NCBI GenBank assembly: GCA_003233115.1
Contig: QIKV01000053.1
Location: forward strand, 1 to 49,119
Direction: 5' to 3'
Length of the DNA stretch: 49,119 nucleotides
Origin: Oceanospirillales bacterium
Lineage (GTDB): Bacteria; Pseudomonadota; Gammaproteobacteria; Xanthomonadales; SZUA-36
The position numbers and the translations under genes are program-made. How positions within the stretch are numbered: position 1 is the first letter of the stretch; every line of letters starts with the position of its first letter. The notes below the pieces were generated by a model that was given only the letters and a program-made list of their open reading frames with translations, did not search any database and was not told the origin of the DNA. Shown here in pieces: positions 1 to 8,181 of this stretch.

Positions 1-213
1 TACCTGATGCCAGTGGATTTGGGCTATTCCCCTGCGGCCTTCTGGTACCGTCCCTCTCGCCTCCTTGCTTATTACGTGAACTTCCATTTCCTGAAAGTCA
101 GGTTGGGATATTAACGCAGCCAGGCAATCATGCAGCAGCGCTGCACCGTTAAACGAAATCACCACAACTGACAGAGCCAGAGTTGCTTCACTGGCAGATT
201 TCTGCTTACTCAT
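1..213 (-). CDS. Glycosyltransferase family 2, N-terminal 71 codons (runs off the left edge)
   Basis: The frame opens with ATG at 213 (MSKQKSASEATL...) and stays open to base 1, exactly 71 codons. Residues 13-30 have the GT2 (GT-A fold) opening strand: LSVVVISFNGAALL followed by a helix with DCLAALISQ, the usual nucleotide-sugar-binding start. The ATG overlaps the stop of the upstream GT2 gene by one base (TGATG), so translation is probably coupled and this gene continues the polysaccharide operon. Donor, acceptor and the metal-binding DXD region lie outside the window. The call rests on the N-terminal motif and the context. Confidence 0.75.
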   Translation of the reverse strand, partial: MSKQKSASEATLALSVVVISFNGAALLHDCLAALISQPDFQEMEVHVISKEARGTVPEGRRGIAQIHWHQV

Positions 214-1118
214 CAGTAATAGAGCTTCGTGCAAGATTTACCGGGTCCAGTCAGGTAACCCGTGAACTCCCCCAGCGACCAGCATGAAAACAGTATGAAT
301 TGAAGTGCCAGGGTCTGCAAAAATTTACGCCTGTGACGCTTTTTCCGCCAAATTTGTCTGCTCCACCGGTACTGGAGCAAAAATGGCAGGAAAGGTGTTG
401 ACAGCACGCGCAGAAAACGTATTGGCAGGCCGGACTCCACACACCGCATGCCCGCATAGCAACGGCCGTGTGTGAAGCGAGTCCAAAGGAAACCACCAAA
501 CCCGATCGGTTTCCACAGGGCAATGCTGACCGATGATGACTGCCACAGCTGTTTACCTGAGCGCCGAATGCCCGCATTTACAAACGTTTTCCAGAAATCC
601 TTGCAGCGTGGCGAATCCCCTGCATACAGGACATTTCTTTTATATGAGATATTGCTGCCCGGCAGTATCCCGGTGGGGCCCTCTTCAACCGGTGGCATAA
701 ACATACCGTATTCATTGAAATATTGCGCCCAGGTGAGCACTCCCTGGTAATCTGCCTGGTATAGATCCACGGTACCACCAATCACGGGATGGTCATGTTC
801 AGTATGAGCCCTTATCAGTTGTTTCAACCAGTCCCGGCCTACCATGGAGTAAGGATCCAGAAAGGCGATAATCTGCCCCGTTGCCACTGCAATACCACGC
901 CCCCTCAGCACCGGCACGGAGGTTGGGCTGGTGAAATGAAGTAATCGCACCTGCGGAAATCGCATTCTGACCAGTTGCGCTGTCGCGTCGGTTGAGCTGT
1001 CCGCTACAATGATTTCCAGCTTTGAGTGTTCACCCTGCTGTAACAGCCGTGTTAAACATTCAACGATTACAGCCTCAGCATTGTTAGATGCAATAATCAC
1101 CGAAGTCGCCGCGTTCAT
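213..1118 (-). CDS. Glycosyltransferase family 2 (paralogue with C-terminal membrane segment)
   Basis: Protein of 301 residues beginning MNAATSVIIASNN, the GT2 opening strand. ADSSTDAT at 39-46 is the nucleotide-binding acidic loop. Where most GT2 enzymes have a DXD metal site this one reads FLDPYS (87-91), so only one Asp is kept. ILPGSNISYKR in the middle matches the acceptor-side motif of two other GT2 genes in this locus (3042-3932 and 10768-11706), as does the C-terminal W-x-x-GE-x-x-GYLTGPG after a hydrophobic stretch that probably anchors it to the inner membrane. It presumably adds a sugar to a lipid-linked polysaccharide precursor on the cytoplasmic side. It lies 72 bases downstream of the methyltransferase gene. 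Confidence 0.85.
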   Translation of the reverse strand: MNAATSVIIASNNAEAVIVECLTRLLQQGEHSKLEIIVADSSTDATAQLVRMRFPQVRLLHFTSPTSVPVLRGRGIAVATGQIIAFLDPYSMVGRDWLKQLIRAHTEHDHPVIGGTVDLYQADYQGVLTWAQYFNEYGMFMPPVEEGPTGILPGSNISYKRNVLYAGDSPRCKDFWKTFVNAGIRRSGKQLWQSSSVSIALWKPIGFGGFLWTRFTHGRCYAGMRCVESGLPIRFLRVLSTPFLPFLLQYRWSRQIWRKKRHRRKFLQTLALQFILFSCWSLGEFTGYLTGPGKSCTKLYY

Positions 1119-1190
1119 ACCAGATAATTACCTCTATGTTGATCCAGCATTGCAAGTACGTAACACCAATATTTCACTGTTGGTACGAGC

Positions 1191-2024
1191 CTAACGGGTT
1201 GGCTTAATGCCGGCTATTATCGCGGCACCCGTTTGATAAACCAGTCTGCCGTTTTTCTTCAATACCTGCTCACTGCGCTGGTAAAACTCTGTTTTCAAGC
1301 GTTCGAGAATACCATCATCTGCCTGTTGAACCCGTTTACGCGCAGTGCTTGAAAAAGTCATCTGCAATAACCAGAAATCATCTACGTCATTGAGGGTCGA
1401 GTACTGTCCTTTCCAATCGTGACGAATATTCGTGAACCCTGCCGCAGTCACCATATTTTTTACGGAGCCTGTAAAAGTATGGAGTTGCTCAGCCCATTCA
1501 GTAACGTCACGATCGGTTTTTTTCGGGATGTGTTTCTCGATCAGGGCGTCGATCAGGTCACATGCCGATAATTCGCGCCCCATCGACCGACGCCAGTTCG
1601 ATCCGAACCTTCTGGCAACGGCTTTGACACCAGCCATCGACAAAACCGGGGGTGAGCTTCCCACGGCGACAATAACACTCGCACCCGGTTTCAACACACG
1701 ATATATCTCGCTCAGGGCCTTACCGGGGCTCGGAAAATGGTGCAATGCATACAGTGAAATCGCAGCATCGAAACTGTTGTCTGGAAACGCCAGGTTTTCC
1801 GCATCCATTTTGAGGAATTCGGTTCGACCCTGCAGGCCTTTGAGTAGCGCCTTTTTACGCACCATCGCCAGCAACGGGGCAGGCAGATGTGCGGTAAAGC
1901 GTTGCGTATATCGATCAAAATGCTTGATGACTGCGTTATAACTATCTGCGTCATCGGTCTTAAATCGCCGCTTATCCTGATCTGTAGAAACTCTTTTTTT
2001 TGTGTCTCGTTTACTATCCTGCAT
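1191..2024 (-). CDS. SAM-dependent methyltransferase-like protein lacking motif I
   Basis: Protein of 277 residues of the UbiE/Methyltransf_11 type. Motif II and III regions are clear: FLKMDAENLAFPDNSFDAAIS (split here as FLKMDAENLAF, then PDNSFDAAIS), ALHHFPSP and EIYRVLKPGASVIVAVG, and the family C-terminal half is intact (FTGSVKNMV, FSSTARKRV, GRLVYQTGA). The glycine-rich SAM-binding motif (consensus LDxGxGxG) and the following acidic strand should lie between about residues 48 and 60. Instead the text goes from FTAHLPAPLLAM straight to VRKKALLKGL, as if some 45 codons were removed in frame. It overlaps the upstream GT2 gene by 11 bases. It may be an inactive remnant or a non-catalytic partner; if intact it would methylate a sugar or lipid of the polysaccharide pathway. 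Confidence 0.75.
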   Translation of the reverse strand: MQDSKRDTKKRVSTDQDKRRFKTDDADSYNAVIKHFDRYTQRFTAHLPAPLLAMVRKKALLKGLQGRTEFLKMDAENLAFPDNSFDAAISLYALHHFPSPGKALSEIYRVLKPGASVIVAVGSSPPVLSMAGVKAVARRFGSNWRRSMGRELSACDLIDALIEKHIPKKTDRDVTEWAEQLHTFTGSVKNMVTAAGFTNIRHDWKGQYSTLNDVDDFWLLQMTFSSTARKRVQQADDGILERLKTEFYQRSEQVLKKNGRLVYQTGAAIIAGIKPTR

Positions 2025-3045
2025 GGATTACCTTCTTAATTCGGGTTTCCAGCCAGCTATATACAAATGCGAAACTGCTGTAAAGATAATAAAGTTGATG
2101 GAACCCCAAGCCCTTGATCGCAAACGACAGACCTTTGCTGCGGTAAAACAAAGTCAGCAAACTGTGATTGGCCCATGCCACACTTCCTGCCAACAGGATG
2201 GCCGCCCACCAGGGCAACCCACCGGATGCTACCATGAGCAAGGTGAAAAAAAAGACGCCAGCCAGGCCTGCGCGCAAGCGCTCCGGCCAACTGGCATTCA
2301 GATCATCAACCATGCCTGTGTGCTCCAGCATCAAGCGGGACCATGGGATCGCCCGGCAGAAAACTTCGGTATGGATCAGGTTTACAAACCTCCACACTTT
2401 CAGGTGGGTGCTCTTAAGTCCCGGAATCAACATTATTCTTCCACCGGCCTCACGCAGACGGTAGCCCAGTTCGATATCCTCGATGGATGGGCGCTGGTAC
2501 TTTTCGATGTCAAAACCGCCTACTTCCAGAAATGCCAGCTTTTTGACTACACCACACCCGGCCCAGAACGTTGATGCCTCACTGCGGCCGCGGCTGTGAT
2601 AAAAATGGTGCACCAGGTTTTTGTACTGGGACAAAAAATTCTGGGCTGCAGGCTGGTCGTCATATGAGCCAAATACCGCTACCACTTCCGGCGAGGCAAA
2701 GCCTTGTTTAATATAAGCGATGGCATCGTCGTGGACCACTACATCCGCATCAACAAACCACAGACCAGCACCTTCGATCATCCGCGCAGCCAGGTTGCGT
2801 GCGGCACCAGGACCAACCCTGCCACCTGTAGGAATCACTTTCGCACCAAGTTTCGCTGCAATTTCGGGGCTGGCGTCTGTGGAGGAATCATCAACCACGA
2901 TAACTTCCCGTACTTCACCCCGCCGCTGCATTTCAATCAGTGGCGGCAGGCTTTTAACAATAAAATCCTCACCGTTATAGACTGGCATGATGACACTGAT
3001 GTCCAGGGTTGCAGGTTCGTTCTGTCCAGGTCTTTTAGCAATCAC
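2014..3045 (-). CDS. Glycosyltransferase family 2 with C-terminal membrane helices
   Basis: Protein of 343 residues. LDISVIMPVYNGEDFI (14-29) is the GT2 opening; VVDDSSTDAS is the nucleotide loop; VGPGAARNLAA and WFVDADVVVHDDA contain a complete DAD metal site, unlike three neighbours in this locus. SIEDIELGYRLREAGG matches the ED acceptor motif. Two or three hydrophobic segments after residue 245 suggest membrane attachment. The start is GTG at 3045, in a GTGA overlap with the preceding gene, and AGGAG lies 10 bases upstream. It probably transfers a sugar onto the growing lipid-linked repeat. It overlaps the methyltransferase gene downstream by 11 bases. Confidence 0.88.
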   Translation of the reverse strand: MIAKRPGQNEPATLDISVIMPVYNGEDFIVKSLPPLIEMQRRGEVREVIVVDDSSTDASPEIAAKLGAKVIPTGGRVGPGAARNLAARMIEGAGLWFVDADVVVHDDAIAYIKQGFASPEVVAVFGSYDDQPAAQNFLSQYKNLVHHFYHSRGRSEASTFWAGCGVVKKLAFLEVGGFDIEKYQRPSIEDIELGYRLREAGGRIMLIPGLKSTHLKVWRFVNLIHTEVFCRAIPWSRLMLEHTGMVDDLNASWPERLRAGLAGVFFFTLLMVASGGLPWWAAILLAGSVAWANHSLLTLFYRSKGLSFAIKGLGFHQLYYLYSSFAFVYSWLETRIKKVIHAG

Positions 3046-3932
3046 TTCTTACGAACTCCTGATCCCGCCGACAGATATCCCCGTACTTCACCCAATCCCC
3101 AGGCGAACAGAAACACCAACAACCAGGGCGAAGCCGACAACAGCTTTGATGTATACCTGCCATTGTGCACAACAGCACTTACGGTTTTTGCCAAAAACAA
3201 TACCGGCAGCAGTGGAGACAGTGTGATCAGCAACACTCTCCTGGCGGTGGATATTTCCCTGGCCCTGGCGAGACCAAATGCCTTACCGTGAGCCAGTCTT
3301 TGGGCAAAAAATTGCCTGGTCGTGTACTGGTTGTGGTGTATCACGCGTAGTTCAGGATGCAATTCCAGCACCATCCCCGCTTGACGAAAACGGCTGTGGA
3401 ATGAAGGTTCCCAAAAGCCTTGTTCGAGTAAGTCAGCATGCTCCAAAATATCCCTACGGCGGTAAATTGCGTTATCGGCTGCGATTTCGGTAACTTGCCT
3501 TTTCTGCTGCGGTGGTGAAAACGATATATAGCGCAAAAGATATATCGCCCAGGCCCTGGCATCGGCTGCATCATCATTTACGATGACCCCGCCGATACCC
3601 GGGCGCATTGTCATATCGGTGGCCATCAACCGGTCAACCCAGCCGGATTCCGGCACACAATGGGCGGTTGAAAGTGCCACCTTATCTGCCCGGGCCGCCA
3701 CGATTCCCACGCGCCACAATTGTGGGATCAGGCTGTTTACAGGCCCAGGTAAAGCGTTCACATTTTCATATTCACCAAGCTGTACGGCCGTGTCTGGATC
3801 CATGGTCGTGCTGCAAAACAGGAATTCAACGTCTGGGTGTGCAGCTGGGTCCAGTTCACGCAGTATTGCGGGCAGGTTTTCCTGCGCATATTGCACAGCA
3901 ATGACCACAGTCAGTTGGTATGCAGGTTTCAC
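3042..3932 (-). CDS. Glycosyltransferase family 2 paralogue with degenerate metal motif
   Basis: I place the start at GTG 3932, giving 296 residues (VKPAYQLTVVIAVQ...). It lies in a GTGA overlap with the deacetylase stop, and AGAGG precedes it. A frame open further upstream would run deep into the deacetylase gene. GT2 fold features are the opening LTVVIAVQYAQENL and a central FWEPSFHSRFRQAG. The position of the DXD site reads STAHCVPESGW, with no acidic residue. The C-terminus has a hydrophobic stretch ending AWGLGEVRGYLSAGSG, shared with the GT2 genes at 213-1118 and 10768-11706. The missing acid suggests altered metal dependence or loss of activity. The role in polysaccharide assembly is inferred from context. 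Confidence 0.85.
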   Translation of the reverse strand: MKPAYQLTVVIAVQYAQENLPAILRELDPAAHPDVEFLFCSTTMDPDTAVQLGEYENVNALPGPVNSLIPQLWRVGIVAARADKVALSTAHCVPESGWVDRLMATDMTMRPGIGGVIVNDDAADARAWAIYLLRYISFSPPQQKRQVTEIAADNAIYRRRDILEHADLLEQGFWEPSFHSRFRQAGMVLELHPELRVIHHNQYTTRQFFAQRLAHGKAFGLARAREISTARRVLLITLSPLLPVLFLAKTVSAVVHNGRYTSKLLSASPWLLVFLFAWGLGEVRGYLSAGSGVRKK

Positions 3933-4651
3933 TGCGTACCTCTGAGTGTACGTACAACACCGCGCACTGACAGGTACATTCTGGATAAGGAAGAATCCAG
4001 GTTCCGCTGCAACCAATGGTTCTTGAGGTAATAACTATCCAGGCGCGGCAATTGCGCGTGGTCCTCACGACTGCTCAAGGTTCGAAGTTCTGTGCTTACC
4101 GCCCCTTTGTATCTATTGCGTATGTAGTTGCAGACAGCATCATTCCTGTAACCGTAGGGGTAAGCAAAATATTGTGGGCGTCGGCCCAATCTTTTTTCAA
4201 TTAAGTCGTCAGCCAATTCACACTCATGGAACATTTCATCATCACTCAGCTCGCGCATATCAGGGTGGCTGTGTGTATGTGAATCTATAAAAATGCCTGC
4301 CTCATGCAGCCGCTCAATTTCATCCCAGGTCAACATGTCGAATTCAGGGGCGTTGCGGGGTTGGCCAGGCCACTGATTGTTCTTCTCAATCGCGCATGTT
4401 GTCAGGAAAAGGTGTGCTGCAGCGGCGTGATCCCTGAGTGCGGGTAAGGCGGCGGTAAACACGGAATGCATACCGTCATCAAATGTGATTGCAATGCCTG
4501 CTTCTGTTTCTTGCAGCAACAGTTCATCCAGGCCAAGCACCGGCAGCCCGGATTTTCCCAATGCGTCCAGCAGATTGGCGAATGCCTCCGGCGCGCAAGA
4601 CAGCACCGAGCCGGATGTATCAATACTGTGAAAGGTAAGAATTGCCTTCAT
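3929..4651 (-). CDS. Polysaccharide deacetylase (NodB / carbohydrate esterase 4)
   Basis: Protein of 240 residues with the CE4 signature motifs: TFDDG at 56-60 (catalytic Asp plus metal Asp), HTHSHP at 125-130 (two metal His residues) and YPYG at 164-167. These enzymes hydrolyse N-acetyl groups from amino sugars in a polymer or lipid-linked precursor using a divalent metal. No signal peptide is visible (MKAILTFHSID), so it probably acts in the cytoplasm on a precursor, like deacetylases in capsule or sugar-modification loci. It overlaps the GT4 gene upstream (4648-4651) and the GT2 gene downstream (GTGA), placing it firmly in the operon. Confidence 0.9.
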   Translation of the reverse strand: MKAILTFHSIDTSGSVLSCAPEAFANLLDALGKSGLPVLGLDELLLQETEAGIAITFDDGMHSVFTAALPALRDHAAAAHLFLTTCAIEKNNQWPGQPRNAPEFDMLTWDEIERLHEAGIFIDSHTHSHPDMRELSDDEMFHECELADDLIEKRLGRRPQYFAYPYGYRNDAVCNYIRNRYKGAVSTELRTLSSREDHAQLPRLDSYYLKNHWLQRNLDSSLSRMYLSVRGVVRTLRGTQ

Positions 4652-5871
4652 GGTCCGTGCACAATCACGCCTTTTTTGCGCTGAATATCTGCAATATGAC
4701 TAAAATACCCCTGCAGGTGATGGTTTGCGGTATACCATCGGGTAAACCCCAATCTGGCCTTTTTACCGAGGTCCGCGCGCAAGGTGGTATCCGCAGCTAT
4801 GCGTTTCACCAGCAATGCCAATTCGTCATCTGCCTGGTATACAAAACCAGCGCCAGTTGCATCAATCAGATCCCTGCTGCCACCTGCATCGCGCACGATT
4901 GCAGGTGTCGCACAGGCAAAGGCTTCTGCCACAGTAAGGCCAAAGGTTTCAGGCGCCAGTGAAGGTAATATTACCGCACATGCGTTTTGATAGAACTGTA
5001 CCAACTGATGTTGCCTTACCGGCCCCTTGAAACAGATATTCCCGCAATCCGCAAACTCACGTCGAAGTCCGGTTAACAAATCGCCATCTCCAAGCACTTG
5101 CAGGTCCACATCTTTGAGACCGGAAAATGTTCTCAACATCGACAGGATACCCTTTGCAGCAGTTATCCTGCCTGCATACACAAACCTGGGTCTTGATGCT
5201 GGTTTAAAATTAGGAGGCTTACCCGGATCAAGGCTCGAAAACAGTGGCAATATGTGGATATCTTCCCCGAGTCCGGCTTCCTGATGCTTCTTTGCAGTAT
5301 ATTTACTGGGTGCCAGTAATGTATCGACCGCAGCCAGAGAGCGTCTGATCAGACCCGTATAGCGCCAAACCTGGGGTGGAACCCCGGAACGTAGTGAACA
5401 ACTGAAACATTGCTGACGGTCACAGGCATGGTTTCTGTTTTTCCAGAAGATATGGGTTGGGCACAACAACCAGTGCTCATGCAATGTATACAAGGTCACC
5501 GGAGCGTTGCTCAGCCTTAATATCGAAGGCCCACCCAGCAGGGAAATATTGTGAAAATTCACCACGTCGAAGTCTCGGGCCAGTATTTTCTTTAATGCAC
5601 CATATTTGAATCCCGGGTGCCCGGTTTGTTGCGTGAACAGTGGCGACAAAACCCCGAACCGGCTGGTCAAACGGTGCACAACTATCCCTTCATCATCAAC
5701 GACATCATTTGCAGGCGGTGACTTACTGACTGCACCGTAAGCATCTGTGCAATGGACAACTTCTACGTCATGTCCTACGGCCACCAGTGCGCGCGACAGG
5801 GCGCGCACGTAGGTCGCGTCACCGCCAAAGTGGTGGGGCGGATAGAAGGTGCTCAGCATACAAAAACGCAT
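4648..5871 (-). CDS. Glycosyltransferase family 4 with Cys-rich insert
   Basis: I choose ATG 5871 (MRFCMLSTFYPPHHFGG, 407 residues), two bases after the preceding stop; a start seven codons earlier would overlap that gene. GT-B fold: an N-terminal GG-x-x-x-YV acceptor domain, then FVYAGRITAAKGI and the donor-binding E-x7-E region APETFGLTVAEAFA. A CDRQQCFSC motif near residue 150, after HEHWLLCPTH, gives a cluster of cysteines seen in a subset of GT4 enzymes and could bind a metal; that is inference. It retains the sugar configuration during transfer and acts on the cytoplasmic face. The downstream deacetylase overlaps it by four bases. Confidence 0.88.
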   Translation of the reverse strand: MRFCMLSTFYPPHHFGGDATYVRALSRALVAVGHDVEVVHCTDAYGAVSKSPPANDVVDDEGIVVHRLTSRFGVLSPLFTQQTGHPGFKYGALKKILARDFDVVNFHNISLLGGPSILRLSNAPVTLYTLHEHWLLCPTHIFWKNRNHACDRQQCFSCSLRSGVPPQVWRYTGLIRRSLAAVDTLLAPSKYTAKKHQEAGLGEDIHILPLFSSLDPGKPPNFKPASRPRFVYAGRITAAKGILSMLRTFSGLKDVDLQVLGDGDLLTGLRREFADCGNICFKGPVRQHQLVQFYQNACAVILPSLAPETFGLTVAEAFACATPAIVRDAGGSRDLIDATGAGFVYQADDELALLVKRIAADTTLRADLGKKARLGFTRWYTANHHLQGYFSHIADIQRKKGVIVHGP

Positions 5872-5873
5872 AC

Positions 5874-7052
5874 TTATTGGCCCGCAGCACACTCAAGGCT
5901 GGCCAGCGCCAGCCTCGCTGCCCTGTTCCAGGTAAACCGGGCGGCCTGCTGGGTTGCCTTTATCCTGAGCCGTTCAAGTGTGTCCGTTTTTGTTGCGATC
6001 GCGTGAATAGCGTCAGCTATCTGCCCGGCATTATGCGGATCAAAATACAACCCGGCATCGCCGACCACCTCGGGAAGTGAACCTTCCGAACTGGCCAGTA
6101 CCGGAATGCCGCAGGCCATGGCTTCGATTGCCGGCAATCCAAAGCCTTCGGAGAAGGATGGCAAGCTCAAGCTCAGCGCATCCGAATACAGCGCCACCAA
6201 ATCATCATCCGACACAAACCCGGTAAAATGCACCCGCGTGCGAAGCCGTTTGTCAGCCTGTACTATTTCCAGAAGCTGCTGGTAATGGGTATGGAAACCA
6301 TCACCGTCAATGTCGCCAATCAATGCTAAATGCACATCTTCGACCCCACCTCTACCCACGGCCTGGGCGAAGCCGTTTAAAAGACCGGGGATATTCTTGT
6401 GTGGGGCCAGTCCCCCGACGTAAACAATCATGCGGGCATCATCTGGCAAGCCGGAACGTTTACGCGCAGCGGCGCGCCGGTCTGCATCAAGTAACGGCTT
6501 GAAACGTGCATCTGCAGCTTCACTCACAACATCAATGACTTCCGGTTTTATCCCCAAATATTCGATAATCTCTTCTTTTGCAGCATTGGATACGGTCATA
6601 ATGCGGCTCGCCTGCCAGCGGGCTAATCGCATTTTCAATGACCATAACAAGCGTCCCCTGGTATCCGGAAAGACCAGCGCGGGGAAATGCTCTGCGATTG
6701 CATCATGAAGCGTTACGACGGTTGGCAGCTTTACCGGTGCCGGAAACCAAGAATAAACGGCAGGGTAAAACATGACATCCAGGGATTGTCCCGCTGCCGC
6801 CCGCGTAAACGAGAACACATCGCGCACAGTGCGGTTGCCCTTCGCGACGGCAGCTTCTGTCACCGCCTGTGAAATACTGACCTGAATAACGTTGACACCC
6901 GGTCTCATCATTTCCGGCTCCTGTGGCCGGTCCACAAACAAAACAAACTCGTGCCCGCATGGCTCCTCGAACATGGCCGTAAGAAGTTCCCGGGTAAACC
7001 TTCCAAAGCCGCGCCGGGACCACCAACAGGAAGCATCAATGCCGATGCGCAT
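5874..7052 (-). CDS. Glycosyltransferase family 4 (mannosyltransferase-like)
   Basis: From ATG 7052 (MRIGIDASCWW) the protein has 392 residues; a GTG at 7061 is also possible. GID-x-S-x-W and RRGFGRFTREL are the N-terminal acceptor domain, IVYVGGLAPHKNI starts the C-terminal domain, and LPSFSEGFGLPAIEAMACGIPVLAS (shown here as the two Glu residues in SEGFGLPAIEAM) is the classical E-x7-E donor site. Domain order and length are normal for GT4 enzymes of O-antigen and exopolysaccharide loci. It overlaps the end of the preceding dehydrogenase gene and ends two bases before the next GT4. The sugar specificity cannot be told from the sequence. Confidence 0.88.
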   Translation of the reverse strand: MRIGIDASCWWSRRGFGRFTRELLTAMFEEPCGHEFVLFVDRPQEPEMMRPGVNVIQVSISQAVTEAAVAKGNRTVRDVFSFTRAAAGQSLDVMFYPAVYSWFPAPVKLPTVVTLHDAIAEHFPALVFPDTRGRLLWSLKMRLARWQASRIMTVSNAAKEEIIEYLGIKPEVIDVVSEAADARFKPLLDADRRAAARKRSGLPDDARMIVYVGGLAPHKNIPGLLNGFAQAVGRGGVEDVHLALIGDIDGDGFHTHYQQLLEIVQADKRLRTRVHFTGFVSDDDLVALYSDALSLSLPSFSEGFGLPAIEAMACGIPVLASSEGSLPEVVGDAGLYFDPHNAGQIADAIHAIATKTDTLERLRIKATQQAARFTWNRAARLALASLECAAGQ

Positions 7053-8085
7053 CAGTGCCACATGTGGAGTTATCGGATAGAAACCGCGTGGCTAAATCAT
7101 CACGGGCGATGGCGATGGCGAGTGTATCTTCGGTTGATATGGGAGGTTCAACACCCCTGACAACGGACTGATAAAAACAATCCAGCAGCCCGGTAAGTCC
7201 CGGATAAGCGAACTGCCCACGCAAACCACGTTTAGCAATATTGCTCCCCGCAAAAGTGAGTTCCTTTAAGGCATATTTGAAAGGCTGGAGCACTTTTTGC
7301 AGGCGAGATTCACGCCCTTTCTCGACAATCGCATAACCATGAAAAAAGTTCAGGTATACGCGCCCCTGGCTGCAAAACAATTCCATTTCACAACGCGTAG
7401 GTCTGGCATTCATACTGATGTAAAAATCGATTGCAATGCCGTCGGCGCAACCAATAAGCTGCAACTCCCCTGCACGTAAATGCAGGCCATGCCATTGGCT
7501 GGTATCCAGACTGATACCTGTGCGCAGTCGCTGTAATACAGAAAAAGGATGCGGGATGATATCAGCAACGATTTCATTTAACGCACGCACGCTTTGCGTC
7601 TCACCCCCGGCCGATCCCGTGGTAAATCGAACACTCAATAGCTCACCCAGCGAATCCAGTGCCGCTATTGCATTTTGCACACCATCCTGAAAACCGAACT
7701 GGTGCACCGGACACAGTTTCACATCTTGCTTGCGAGCGGCATGCAATAGCGTTCGCGTTTCATCAACGGCAATCGTTAGAGGTTTTTCAACCAGTAGGTG
7801 GATGCCCGCATTAATTAATTGCCTGGCAAGTTGAAAATGGCTATTCACCGGGGTGCAAATATGGACGATGTCCAGCTTTGAACTATCCAGCATGTCATTT
7901 GGATTGGTGAATATTTCAGCTTCGCCACCCAGTTCACCTGACAGGCTTTTGGCACGCGACAAGTCTTGATCCAAAACCGAGACCAGCTTAGCCCCGATCC
8001 GACTGACTGTCTTTGCATGCCAGCGCCCCATCAGACCGGCCCCCACAATACCCACCCGAAGTCTGGAATAGTCAGTATCAGGCAT
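7036..8085 (-). CDS. Gfo/Idh/MocA family NAD(P)-dependent dehydrogenase
   Basis: Protein of 349 residues. VGIVGAGLMG at 11-20 is the Rossmann NAD(P) site, CTPVNSHF at 77-84 is the second nucleotide contact, and EKPL at 100-103 carries the family's catalytic lysine. The C-terminal alpha/beta domain follows. Members oxidise or epimerise sugar hydroxyls, commonly making unusual nucleotide sugars in surface-polysaccharide loci. The context fits: two GT4 genes lie immediately downstream and an FAD oxidoreductase upstream, with a 96-base gap that shows nothing else. A second, divergent family member sits at 11743-12795, so the locus may carry out two separate sugar redox steps. Confidence 0.85.
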   Translation of the reverse strand: MPDTDYSRLRVGIVGAGLMGRWHAKTVSRIGAKLVSVLDQDLSRAKSLSGELGGEAEIFTNPNDMLDSSKLDIVHICTPVNSHFQLARQLINAGIHLLVEKPLTIAVDETRTLLHAARKQDVKLCPVHQFGFQDGVQNAIAALDSLGELLSVRFTTGSAGGETQSVRALNEIVADIIPHPFSVLQRLRTGISLDTSQWHGLHLRAGELQLIGCADGIAIDFYISMNARPTRCEMELFCSQGRVYLNFFHGYAIVEKGRESRLQKVLQPFKYALKELTFAGSNIAKRGLRGQFAYPGLTGLLDCFYQSVVRGVEPPISTEDTLAIAIARDDLATRFLSDNSTCGTDAHRH

Positions 8086-8181
8086 ATACTTGAGCCTGGC
8101 GGAACCGGCGCACGGTTATACAGGTTGTGCAGACCCTATGTGGAATCCAGCCAACTGTCATCTGCTCGTCCCGGATACCAC

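Noticed and set aside
1-114. Open plus-strand frame at the left edge (YLMPVDLGYSP..., 37 codons)
   Set aside because: The minus-strand frame over the same bases has a clear GT2 N-terminus that overlaps the previous gene's stop, so the plus frame is a shadow.
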